From assembly GCA_031180825.1 (NCBI GenBank), contig JAPSLM010000002.1, positions 248,001 through 312,000 of the forward strand: DNA of 64,000 nucleotides, read 5' to 3'. Of this stretch, positions 45,523 through 54,154 are shown in pieces. Origin of the DNA: Paenibacillus sp. Its GTDB lineage: Bacteria; Bacillota; Bacilli; Paenibacillales; NBRC-103111. Numbering within the stretch: the stretch's first letter is position 1; every line of letters starts with the position of its first letter. Made by a program: the position numbers and the translations under genes. The notes below the pieces were generated by a model, which saw only the letters and a list, made by a program, of their open reading frames with translations, ran no database searches and was not told where the DNA came from.

Positions 45523-47273
45523 CGGTTATCTTTTCCGTTTTATGGAGACTGGGTTGGTTTTTTAAGGAGCACAAGGCGCGGTATGCGCTTGCGGTGATTG
45601 TACTGATGACGGTGAATGTCGTTGAAATGCTGCCGCCTTTACTGCTGGGCGTCGCTCTCGATCATATTCAGCAAAGCACGTTATCGTGGTCCGGTTTAGC
45701 GCAATCTATCAGCTATATGCTGGGGCTCGCCGTCGTGATCTACAGCCTGAACTACGTGTGGATGTTCCACTTGCACGGGGGGGCCAACCGCTTGCAGCTC
45801 AAGCTGCGCTCGCGCCTGTTTACGCATCTCTTGAAGATGGCGCCGCCTTTTTTCGAGAAGTATCGAACGGGCGATTTGATGGCGAGGGCGACCCAGGATA
45901 TCAAGTCGATTGGCGAAACGGCGGGGCCCGGCATTCTTACATTGGTCGACTCCTGCTTATTCTCGATGACGATCATGTTTGCCATGGGGTATGTCATAGA
46001 CTGGAATTTAACGCTCGTGACGATCCTGCCGCTCCCTTTCATCGCGTTGGTGATTACAATTTTTGGAAAAACCATTCACCGCAGATTTACGGTGGCTCAA
46101 GACGCTTTCGGCCGCTTGAACGACCAAGTGCTGGAGACCATCGCCGGAGTCCGCGTGATCCGGGCTTATGTGCGGGAACGGGCGAATCAAGACAAGTTTG
46201 AAAGCATGACGGAAGACGTATTTGCCAAAAATGCAGCGATTGCCCGCGTCGAAGCCTTGTTCGAGCCGACCATTCGCATGCTGATCGGCCTCAGTTATTT
46301 AATCGGCCTTGGCTATGGGACGTATCTTGTTTTTCAGCAGCGGATTACACTTGGCGAGCTGATTGCGTTTAACGTCTATTTGGGAATGCTGATCTGGCCT
46401 ATGTTTGCCATTGGCGAGTTAATCAATGTCATGCAGCGGGGCAGCGCTTCCTTATCCCGCGTGGAAGAGATCGTAAGCTGCGAACCGGAGGTACAAGACG
46501 GAACCGGCTTGGAGCAGGTGGCCTTGCCCCATACGATACAATTTGACCGCGTCAGCTTCAGGTATCCTTCCTCCCAAGCCGATAATCTCAGCGGCATCAC
46601 GCTGCGCATCGACCGCGGGCAAACCGTCGGCATCGTAGGCAGGACAGGAAGCGGGAAAACGACCTTATTAAGGCAATTACTCCGGGAATACCCGATAGAC
46701 AGGGGGGGAATTGCGGTCTCCGGCATCCCGATCGAACGCATCCCGCTTCAAGCCTGGAAGCAATGGATCGGTTACGTGCCGCAAGAGCAGCTATTATTTA
46801 CCAAAACGGTGAAGGAAAACGTTCAGTTCGGCAAAGAGCATGCAACCGAGCGGGAAGTCTTCCACGCGCTGGAACTGGCGGCATTTCTTCAAGACCTTTA
46901 CACTCTCCCGGACGGAATCGATACGTTGGTAGGAGAAAGAGGGATATCGTTATCCGGCGGACAGAAGCAGCGGATCGCCTTGGCGCGCGCCCTCATTTCC
47001 GATCCGGAAATTTTATTGTTGGACGACGCTTTATCGGCCGTTGACGCGAAAACGGAAGCCAAAATCATCGATCATCTGCGGGTGGAGCGGAGGGGGCGGA
47101 CGACGCTGATCGCGACGCATCGCTTGTCGGCGGTCGAGCATTCGGATTTCATTCTTGTCCTGGATCAAGGTCAAGTCGTGGAGCGCGGCACGCACGAACA
47201 ATTGATGGCCGGCCGCGGCTGGTATAGAGAACAGTATGAGTCGCAACAAATGCAAATGAACTTGGTAAAGTGA
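45519..47273 (+). CDS. yheI: ABC exporter subunit, YheI/BmrC type
   Basis: A 584-residue half-transporter: six-helix membrane domain (residues 1-310), then an ATPase domain with Walker A GRTGSGKTTLL, signature LSGGQKQRIALARAL and Walker B EILLLDDALS. Length and N terminus (FSVLWRLGWFFKEH) match YheI, which pairs with YheH. Likely exports the aminoglycoside. The start is unclear: the GTG at 45519 overlaps AAGGAGG, while the family start (before FSVL) lies at an ATC at 45528, 8 bases behind it. Confidence 0.92.
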   Translation: MTVIFSVLWRLGWFFKEHKARYALAVIVLMTVNVVEMLPPLLLGVALDHIQQSTLSWSGLAQSISYMLGLAVVIYSLNYVWMFHLHGGANRLQLKLRSRLFTHLLKMAPPFFEKYRTGDLMARATQDIKSIGETAGPGILTLVDSCLFSMTIMFAMGYVIDWNLTLVTILPLPFIALVITIFGKTIHRRFTVAQDAFGRLNDQVLETIAGVRVIRAYVRERANQDKFESMTEDVFAKNAAIARVEALFEPTIRMLIGLSYLIGLGYGTYLVFQQRITLGELIAFNVYLGMLIWPMFAIGELINVMQRGSASLSRVEEIVSCEPEVQDGTGLEQVALPHTIQFDRVSFRYPSSQADNLSGITLRIDRGQTVGIVGRTGSGKTTLLRQLLREYPIDRGGIAVSGIPIERIPLQAWKQWIGYVPQEQLLFTKTVKENVQFGKEHATEREVFHALELAAFLQDLYTLPDGIDTLVGERGISLSGGQKQRIALARALISDPEILLLDDALSAVDAKTEAKIIDHLRVERRGRTTLIATHRLSAVEHSDFILVLDQGQVVERGTHEQLMAGRGWYREQYESQQMQMNLVK

Positions 47274-47282
47274 GCGTGGGCC

Positions 47283-49304
47283 ATGAAGGTAACGAAGAAA
47301 TTGGCGAAGTATGTTCTTTATTACAAAAAGTCGTTTGCAGGGGCGCTTCTTCTTCTTTTATTGATGGTTGCGGCAGAGCTGAGCGGGCCGCTGATCGCGA
47401 AGCAATTGATCGACATCCATATTTTGGGCATCGAAAAACCGTGGTACGAAACGAAAGCGGCAGGGGAGCACGTCGTAGCGTATAACGGCAAAGCCTACAA
47501 AAGAAGCGATCACTTTGACCAAAAGGAGGAAAGGGGAAGGGAGGTCCGTATTGTCCAGGTGCAGCGTCAGTTTGTCTTTGTGCCGGAAGCGTTGCGATTC
47601 GACGGCGAGCGAAGTTGGGATGGCTCGAGGCTGACGATTAAGCGTCATGGGGACATCGCGGCTTATCCCGCAGCGGTGCTGACAACGGAGGAGCTGTTTC
47701 GGTTTTATGAGCCGGAATTGGCCGATATCTTGCATTTGATCGCCGCTTATTTCGGATTGTTGTTGTTGGCCAGCTTTTTTGAATACGGCCAAATGTATGG
47801 GCTGCAGGTGTCCTCCAACCGGGTTATCCAAAAAATGCGCATCGACGTTCTAAACCAAATTCATCGAATCCCCATCCCTTACTTTGACCAACTGCCGGCC
47901 GGCAAAATCGTTTCCTCCGTGACGAACGATACGGAAGCGGTGAAAGAATTATTTGTAACGGTACTGAAAAATTTCTTCACCGGAGCCGTATATATTGCCG
48001 GAATATTAACGGCCTTGTTTCTATTGGATGTCCGCTTGGCGCTGATCTGCACTCTTATTATTCCGATTCTTGCAGGGTGGATTTATCTGTATCATAAATT
48101 GGCGTCCAAGTACAGCCAAGTCATCCGTTCCCGGCTGAGCGACATGAACGGCTTGATTAACGAATCCATTCAATGCATGCCCGTCATTCGCGCTTTTTCC
48201 CGGCAGCGCCGGATTCAGCAGGAATTCGATGAAATCAACGAACAATACTTCAAGTATTCCAATGAACTGCTCAACCTCAAAGCTCTTACGTCCAACAATC
48301 TGGTGACGGTCTTGCGAAGCCTTGCACTTGCGACGATCATTTGGTACTTTGGCGGAGCCAGTCTAAGCCAGCAAGCGCTCTTCACCTTCGGGATGATCTA
48401 TGCGTTCGTCGAATATGTCGAGCGATTGTTCCAACCCCTTGTCGGCATGGTAAATCAGTTGTCTCAGCTCAATCATTCGCTCGTTTCGGCGGAGCGGGTG
48501 TTTGAACTGATGGAGGAAGAGGGGACGGAGGTCGTCGACGGCAAGCCTCCGAGAATGAAGGGAGACGTGCGTTTTGCGAACGTTTCTTTTGCCTATACCG
48601 ATCAAAACTACGTTCTGCGCGATGTTTCGTTCGAAGCCAAGCAGGGACAGACGATTGCGTTCGTAGGGCATACCGGTTCCGGGAAAAGCTCGATCATGAA
48701 CGTCCTGCTTCGGTTTTACGATGTGCAGCAGGGAACCGTCACGCTGGACGGGAGGCCCCTTCCTACGATTCCCAGGCAGCATCTGCGGCAGCAGATTGGA
48801 ATCGTGCTGCAGGAGCCGTTCTTATTCACGGGCACCATTGCCAGCAATATCAGTCTGGATAACCCGGACATCGGCCGCGACCTTATCGAAGCGTCGCTGC
48901 GGGCCGTAGGCGCCGACCGGGTGCTCGCGAATTTGCCCGGCGGCCTGGATGAACCCGTCATCGAAAAAGGAAGCACCTTGTCCGTAGGACAGAAGCAGTT
49001 GATTTGTTTTGCCAGGGCATTGGCCTATAATCCGTCGATTCTTATTCTTGACGAAGCGACCGCCAACATTGATTCCGAAACGGAAAGTATGATCCAGGCG
49101 GCGCTGGAAGTGGTGAAAAAGGGCAGAACGACGTTGATCATTGCGCATCGTCTATCGACGATTCGCCATGCGGACAATATATTGGTAATGGACCGCGGCC
49201 GGATTGCGGAGAGCGGCAAGCATGAGGAATTGATGCTGCGGAAGGGCATTTATTATCAGATGTATCAATTACAGATGCGGGACCGGGCGAACGTGCCGGT
49301 TTGA
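47283..49304 (+). CDS. yheH: ABC exporter subunit, YheH/BmrD type
   Basis: A 673-residue half-transporter, the length of B. subtilis YheH. It has the typical insertion of about 100 residues between helices I and II (residues 55-155), then five more helices and an ATPase domain with Walker A GHTGSGKSS, Walker B ILILDEATANIDSE, and degenerate signature LSVGQKQL. Such heterodimers have one fully consensus ATP site. It follows its partner by 9 bases. The likely role is export of, and self-protection from, the cluster product. Confidence 0.93.
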   Translation: MKVTKKLAKYVLYYKKSFAGALLLLLLMVAAELSGPLIAKQLIDIHILGIEKPWYETKAAGEHVVAYNGKAYKRSDHFDQKEERGREVRIVQVQRQFVFVPEALRFDGERSWDGSRLTIKRHGDIAAYPAAVLTTEELFRFYEPELADILHLIAAYFGLLLLASFFEYGQMYGLQVSSNRVIQKMRIDVLNQIHRIPIPYFDQLPAGKIVSSVTNDTEAVKELFVTVLKNFFTGAVYIAGILTALFLLDVRLALICTLIIPILAGWIYLYHKLASKYSQVIRSRLSDMNGLINESIQCMPVIRAFSRQRRIQQEFDEINEQYFKYSNELLNLKALTSNNLVTVLRSLALATIIWYFGGASLSQQALFTFGMIYAFVEYVERLFQPLVGMVNQLSQLNHSLVSAERVFELMEEEGTEVVDGKPPRMKGDVRFANVSFAYTDQNYVLRDVSFEAKQGQTIAFVGHTGSGKSSIMNVLLRFYDVQQGTVTLDGRPLPTIPRQHLRQQIGIVLQEPFLFTGTIASNISLDNPDIGRDLIEASLRAVGADRVLANLPGGLDEPVIEKGSTLSVGQKQLICFARALAYNPSILILDEATANIDSETESMIQAALEVVKKGRTTLIIAHRLSTIRHADNILVMDRGRIAESGKHEELMLRKGIYYQMYQLQMRDRANVPV

Positions 49305-49393
49305 TCAGACCCGTAAAAGCAATCTCCCGCGGACGCTTAGAATAAAAAGAAAAAGTTGTGATCATTACCGGAGCATTGAGCAAAATTGAGTTA

Positions 49394-49460
49394 AGCCCAT
49401 CGCCGTATGCTGGAAGCGAATCAAATTTCCAATGCATAAGGATATGGGCTCTCTTTGTTC
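49394..49460. terminator. hairpin between exporter and flavoprotein genes
   Basis: AGCCCAT (49394-49400) pairs with ATGGGCT (49444-49450), with an inner GTATGC-TGGAA / TTCCA stem, followed by CTCTTTGTTC. It lies between convergent genes and probably ends one or both transcripts. Confidence 0.55.
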
Positions 49461-49507
49461 CCCCATGAAATGATGAGAAATCCCGAATAGAGGGTCCATG
49501 GCGGCGA

Positions 49508-50512
49508 TTAATCGTTAACCGCATCGGCATACGGCGCGGGCATCCATTCCTTGTTTTGATTGACGATCAGATATGGATTTCTTAACAGTTCTCTTCCGAT
49601 AAAGACCAAATCGGCCCTTTGATTGCCTAAAATTTCTTCGGCTTGATCCAACGTCTTGATCAATCCCACCGCTCCCGTCTTAATCTTCGCCTGATTTCGG
49701 ATGGCTTCGGCGAAAGCAACCTGATAACCGGGATAAATGTGGGGCGGGGGGTCCGGCAGGATGCCGCCTGAAGAGACGTCAATCAAGTCGACGCCAAGTT
49801 CTCTCAGCCATTTGCAGATTTCAATCGTATCTTCCAAGGAAACGCCCGATCGATGGTAATCGACGGCGGATACTCTCACAAACAGCGGATTTCCGGAAGG
49901 CCATACCTCCCTCACGGCAACTATAATTTCTTCAAGAAAACGAAACCGCGCCTTAAGTTCGCCGCCGTAACCATCTGTCCTGGTGTTGGATAAAGGAGAA
50001 AGGAACTCGTGGATCAAATACCCGTGGGCGGCATGGATTTCCACAATTTCGAAGCCGGCGTCCAGAGCGCGTTTGGCGCCCAAGGCGAAGGAACCGGCGA
50101 TCTGCCTGATCTCGGAGGCGGTGAGCTCGCGGGGGATCCTTCCGTCCTGCCGGTAAGGGATGGGACTTGGCGCGACGAGCTCCGGCGAGAAGGATTCGCG
50201 GCCCGCATGAGCCAACTGAATGCCGATTTTGACTCCCTCCGCTTTAACAAAATCGGTAATTTTTCTTAACCCGGCGATATGCTTGTCGTCCCAGATTCCG
50301 AGATCCTTATTGCTGATTCTTCCGCGATCTTCGACGGCCGTGGCCTCGAGCAGGATGAGTCCGACCCGGCCCATGGCGCGCGTTCCGTAATGAACAAGAT
50401 GCCAATCCGTCGCTTCGCCGGATTCGGATGCCGAATACGTGCACATGGGGGACAGAACCAGACGATTGTTTATCGTAACGTTTTTGATTTGATAAGGCTT
50501 AAAAACTAGCAT
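49508..50512 (-). CDS. old yellow enzyme, NADPH:flavin oxidoreductase (YqjM type)
   Basis: A 334-residue FMN-dependent TIM-barrel oxidoreductase of the YqjM/NamA class. Cys24 and Tyr26 in SPMCTYSAS contact FMN, HAAHGYLIHEFLSP holds the active-site His pair, and RTDGYGG binds phosphate. The ATG at 50512 is behind GGGAGGC; a frame to 50701 lacks a site. It is in the cluster's minus-strand arm. BtrO needs reduced FMN from a partner (BtrV in B. circulans); this is the only flavin oxidoreductase here, so it is the candidate. Confidence 0.9.
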   Translation of the reverse strand: MLVFKPYQIKNVTINNRLVLSPMCTYSASESGEATDWHLVHYGTRAMGRVGLILLEATAVEDRGRISNKDLGIWDDKHIAGLRKITDFVKAEGVKIGIQLAHAGRESFSPELVAPSPIPYRQDGRIPRELTASEIRQIAGSFALGAKRALDAGFEIVEIHAAHGYLIHEFLSPLSNTRTDGYGGELKARFRFLEEIIVAVREVWPSGNPLFVRVSAVDYHRSGVSLEDTIEICKWLRELGVDLIDVSSGGILPDPPPHIYPGYQVAFAEAIRNQAKIKTGAVGLIKTLDQAEEILGNQRADLVFIGRELLRNPYLIVNQNKEWMPAPYADAVND

Positions 50513-50546
50513 AAAGGCCTCCCTTAAACGGCGTTCGCGCTTCTCG

Positions 50547-51449
50547 TCATGAGGAACTGCAAAGCGTGAGCAGCTCTTGTACTTCCTGCAAAATTCGTCT
50601 TTTATGGGACTCGGGATCGGAATCGAGGCACAACCATGGCCGGACCTCTTCCGGGTCGAATTGCTTCGCCAATAATTGCAGCAGTTTACATACCGATCCA
50701 TCGCAATAACCTAACTGATAGACCGGCCTTATTTCGTAATCCAGATCGGTTTGTATTTTTTGTTTGACAGCAGCGGGCAAACGATCGAGATGCCGCCAGT
50801 AGTCCTCTGCGCCTTGCCGGCCTTTCAAGCTGTATATGGATTTATACAAGGTCTGAATGCGAGGAGCCGCCGACAAATTTTCCGGGATCCGCCTGAGGCT
50901 GAACAGCAGTTGTTTTTGCCCCATCCAGTAGGAAGCGATTCCATACATGGTTGCGATATCTCTTGCGGTAACGATGGTATGCACAGGGTCGGCAAATTTC
51001 AAAGCATCCAAACAACCGCGGCCGTATAGGAGATAGTTTTTTCTTCTCGTTTCCAGCCAATCGCCGTCGGCCATCGTTTCGTTAATCCGCGTTTTATACT
51101 GCGCAAGCTTTCCGGTAGGGTCGTATACGATTTTGCATTGCCATAAAGCATCGTACAGGTTCCCGTCGTTTTCTTTTAGTTTGGGCGGGGTTAGCCAGCG
51201 CTGTAAATCGAAGGGTTCTTCCAGAACGCTGGCATGTTTAATGTCGGCCTCCCAATAGATTCCGTTGTCCATCCCCTCTTGGAAACCATCCTCACGGCTG
51301 CTGAATACCCAGAGATCGACATCGGACCCTTCCCAGGTGGTTTGCTTGGCCAAAGATCCGGTGACGGCTACAGCTACGGTGTCTTCGCGGCTTATGTACT
51401 CGTTCGCGATTTTATCGGCTAAGTACCACAGCTTTTCAGATTGCATCAT
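50547..51449 (-). CDS. nucleotidyltransferase-domain protein, aminoglycoside-modifying candidate
   Basis: A 300-residue protein with the polymerase-beta-type nucleotidyltransferase motif: Gly31-Ser32, then Asp43 and Asp45 (GSLAKQ...GSDVDLW). The next acidic position (WEADIKH near residue 68) fits the third carboxylate. Helical C-terminal parts resemble ANT-type resistance enzymes and AadK. The ATG follows AGGAG. It lies between the flavoprotein and phosphatase genes at the cluster edge. Self-resistance is plausible, but a biosynthetic or unrelated role is not excluded. Confidence 0.75.
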   Translation of the reverse strand: MMQSEKLWYLADKIANEYISREDTVAVAVTGSLAKQTTWEGSDVDLWVFSSREDGFQEGMDNGIYWEADIKHASVLEEPFDLQRWLTPPKLKENDGNLYDALWQCKIVYDPTGKLAQYKTRINETMADGDWLETRRKNYLLYGRGCLDALKFADPVHTIVTARDIATMYGIASYWMGQKQLLFSLRRIPENLSAAPRIQTLYKSIYSLKGRQGAEDYWRHLDRLPAAVKQKIQTDLDYEIRPVYQLGYCDGSVCKLLQLLAKQFDPEEVRPWLCLDSDPESHKRRILQEVQELLTLCSSS

Positions 51450-51462
51450 AAATTAAAATCTC

Positions 51463-52104
51463 CTATATTTTTTGAAGATGCAAACGGTTGTTCATACTTT
51501 CGATAACAAAATGCTTACTTCGGCTGTCGTATTGGACAATATGCATCGCGGTGTTGCTGGACTTGAATTGGCATTTTTGCAGATAGCGGCTGCTCAAGCC
51601 CATAAAATGCAGTAAAGATAGTTGGATGCAGAAGGCGTGCGTAAAAATGACCAAGTTCGTCTCGGCGCTTTCTTGTTCATGCCGATTAAGCAAATCGGTG
51701 TAAAAATCGGCAATTCGCTTGCTTTGATGATCGAGCGATTCCAGGCCCTCGACAATTTCTTTCTCCGGAAACCGGATTCGTTCTTCCAGCCAGGTATCCC
51801 ATTCTCTTTGCGTGATCGGCGGGCTGAATTTGCTCGGGGCATGCAGTTCGTTTAAGCGGTTGTCTTCGACCAGAGGAACCGGAAACCGTTCGCGGAAGAT
51901 CGCTGCCGTTTGCAAAGCTCTCTTGCAGCAACTGGAGTAAATAACTGCAGGCCCCAGCGACACGGGATATTCATCGCGCAGCTTGGCCGCCTGCATCATG
52001 CCCTCTTCGGTGAGCTCGCAGTCGGGGTCGTAGCTGTCTATGATCGCTTCATCCTCAAGAATATTGCAGTGCGCCTCCGCATGTCGGACCAATATTATTC
52101 TCAT
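51463..52104 (-). CDS. btrP: histidine phosphatase family protein (BtrP candidate)
   Basis: A 213-residue phosphoglycerate-mutase-like histidine phosphatase. The catalytic motif is VRHAEAHCN (Arg7-His8) and the second His is in FTHAFCIQ near residue 155. In butirosin, BtrP removes the 5''-phosphate after BtrL has attached phosphoribose, giving ribostamycin. The ATG is behind AGGGGGAA. It is first of three minus-strand genes facing the main operon. Assignment as BtrP depends on cluster context. Confidence 0.72.
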   Translation of the reverse strand: MRIILVRHAEAHCNILEDEAIIDSYDPDCELTEEGMMQAAKLRDEYPVSLGPAVIYSSCCKRALQTAAIFRERFPVPLVEDNRLNELHAPSKFSPPITQREWDTWLEERIRFPEKEIVEGLESLDHQSKRIADFYTDLLNRHEQESAETNLVIFTHAFCIQLSLLHFMGLSSRYLQKCQFKSSNTAMHIVQYDSRSKHFVIESMNNRLHLQKI

Positions 52105-52334
52105 GGAATTCCCCCTGTGCTTCTATTAAAGTTTCCTAATGATAGAAAACGCGGCGCAAAAAGCTGCCTGCTTCCTGCTATTATTGTAGACGATTAAGTA
52201 AAATATGTAAATATATACCTTTACAAAATAAGTATAGTTTAAATAATATATTACATTCGTTAGGTGGTACCGAAGGCAGGAGGGGGACATACCAAAGGCC
52301 AGCTTCGCGGCGGAGGCTGGCTTCAAGTGTTAAA
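52105..52334. other. intergenic region, AT-rich then hairpin
   Basis: No gene seen. The half next to the phosphatase is AT-rich and must hold its promoter. A hairpin with arms GCCAGCTTC and GGAGGCTGGC is at 52301-52323. Confidence 0.4.
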
Positions 52335-52579
52335 AGCATGGGGACGCAACGGCCGGACTTGCGGTTGCGCAGATGCTTGGAATGCCTATGGACAGCTATC
52401 TTGCCGCATACGCTTGGCATACTCCGTTTATCGCGATTGGGGCCGCCTCGTTTTTGATCGTGATGCTTATGGAGAGTATTTTCCGATGGCTCCGGGATGC
52501 CTGTCCGGTTCGAGGACCCCGATGCCGAGACGCAGTTGTTTCTCCGTCGCCCCGAGAAGTGGCATCATTCTTGGCGTAG
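52335..52579 (+). pseudogene. remnant of a major facilitator transporter
   Basis: A short open stretch reads GDATAGLAVAQMLGMPMD followed by HTPFIAIGAASFLIVMLM, resembling one loop and two helices of MFS drug or sugar carriers (GRxxAxxxAxxxGxPxG pattern). A stop precedes it and similarity is lost after about 52500. No start site fits. It is probably debris of a decayed gene. Confidence 0.4.
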
Positions 52580-52725
52580 CTTTTGGGATTGTGAATGGGT
52601 TTAAACTGTTCGAATACCTGCTTATCATTTTATTCTCCCTTAATTGACCCCAATCCCTCAATTCCAGTTCAGTGAACCAATAAAAACAAATAAGAACAAT
52701 AATTTTTCCAATCCCCCGCAATTAA

Positions 52726-53588
52726 TTTCATTTAATAGGAGAAACTTCTCAATATTCGTATAACAATAGTCTTATGCTGTCCAATATAAAGGCTGCGGGT
52801 AATTTTCCGAAAAATTCTCCAGTGATCGATTTCAGCTATACCCATAAGACTGTTATAAGCAATATTGGTATTAACGGAATAGGCGGTGAGGATGGCACTT
52901 ACGGAATCGAATATGGGGAACGGACTTCTACCGGTCGATCTTTTAACAATCATGAGGGAAACTTTATTAATACCAATAATGTGGATTATTCGGGAGATGA
53001 CCTTTTGGTTGGTAGTGGCGTATTTGTAGAAAACTATTGCCATAATTTGAATATTGCGGAGGGAAAATTGAATGGAACGCTAAAGGAATTGTCATTTATG
53101 GGGCGACAGGTACCGTTATTCAAGGAATTAATTTTGACGAAAACAAATGGGCTTCGGTGGTGATCATCGGTTTAACAAATGGGATGACAGCCGCAATGGG
53201 ATGGTCAATTACAGGTTGTCGGTTTTTAGGAGGCGGAACATTCTCCAATATAGACAATATCGGTAAGAGTCATATTTCGGTTCTTACTACTTCTTCAGAA
53301 GCTACGGCATCCGGTACTATTTGTGGGAACACGCTTAAGAAAGCTGGAAGTGGAGCCTATGATAATAATACGACAGGAAAGATTGGACCTATTAATTATG
53401 GTATTAATTTCCAAGGTGACGGAAAAATGAGGATAGCGGTGACCGGTAATGAAATGCACGACTGTTCCAAAAGCACCACACTCGGGGCCTACGGTAAAAA
53501 TATAAAAATATATGCCTCGGGAAATAGTTGGGATCTATCCAGCTTACCGAATTATTTTGATGGGGGCGCGGAGTTAGTAACGGGATGA
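52726..53588 (+). pseudogene. right-handed beta-helix protein, truncated and frameshifted
   Basis: Two frames join into one protein of short repeated strands rich in Asn, Gly and Ile: first KTVISNIGINGIGGEDGTYG to NLNIAEG (up to about 53060), then GIVIYGATGTVIQGINFDEN to MRIAVTGNEMHDCSK. The shift lies near 53055-53080. The pattern fits pectate-lyase-like or phage tailspike beta-helices. No signal peptide or start with a ribosome binding site is present, so the N terminus is missing. Confidence 0.6.
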
Positions 53589-53759
53589 AAATTAATCATG
53601 CATGAATCGTTCTTTGCGTCAAAATGCCATGTCTGGCGCAACCATAGCGACCGTAAGCAGCGCTTGCGGCATTTGCAATTATGTGACAAGTGAGGCTCTG
53701 GCGATCCGTTATTTGAGAACCCCATGCCGCCAATATTCCATCGATCCGACCCGGATCGG

Positions 53760-53989
53760 GGCCCGGGATCGCCTCAGTTAAGGACACCCGGCACACCGAC
53801 GGTCGATATCCGGCCGTTCCGGGCCAAGGCCATGGCTTTACGGAAACCGCGTCTGAGCAGGCGAAAGCGGAGGCTCGGACGTTCTTGGACCGGCATGTCA
53901 AAAATCGGACCGTAATGGAGCCTGTCCTGTACAAACCCGGCTATGCGCCGGACCTGCCGGGAACGACTCAGTCGGCTGCAGCCAGTTAG
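53760..53989 (+). pseudogene. 3' remnant of an alpha/beta hydrolase
   Basis: An open stretch ending at a TAG at 53987-53989 reads GRYPAVPGQGHGFTE, then EQAKAEARTFLDRHVKN. GHGF followed by a helix ending in FLDRHV is typical of the C-terminal catalytic His region of dienelactone-hydrolase-like enzymes. Nothing upstream encodes the rest. It lies between the beta-helix remnant and gcvPB. Confidence 0.35.
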
Positions 53990-54017
53990 GTTTAAGTCCA
54001 TAGCCCGTTTTATACGA

Positions 54018-54084
54018 AAACCCCGGCCGCTCCAGCGAGGTCCTATATAACGGACTTTCGCGGGCGGCCGGGGTTTCTTTTTTT
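54018..54084. terminator. bidirectional terminator near gcvPB
   Basis: CCCCGGCCGC (54021-54030) pairs perfectly with GCGGCCGGGG (54064-54073). T-rich tails lie on both sides (TTTCTTTTTTT on plus, TTTTCGT on minus). It ends the gcv transcript arriving on the minus strand. Confidence 0.88.
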
Positions 54085-54154
54085 GCTGGATGCAGGTATC
54101 AGACATCCGTTCGAGCCGAATGACCCGACCCAGGCATGTTTCCAAGCTCAAGCT

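Noticed and set aside
52264-52647. Plus-strand frame of 127 codons behind btrP
   Set aside because: The MFS-like reading is in a different frame; this one has no similarity and starts inside a hairpin.
53596-53934. Minus-strand frame of 112 codons near the gcv boundary
   Set aside because: Arg/Ser-rich composition and no site; the plus strand carries a hydrolase remnant there.
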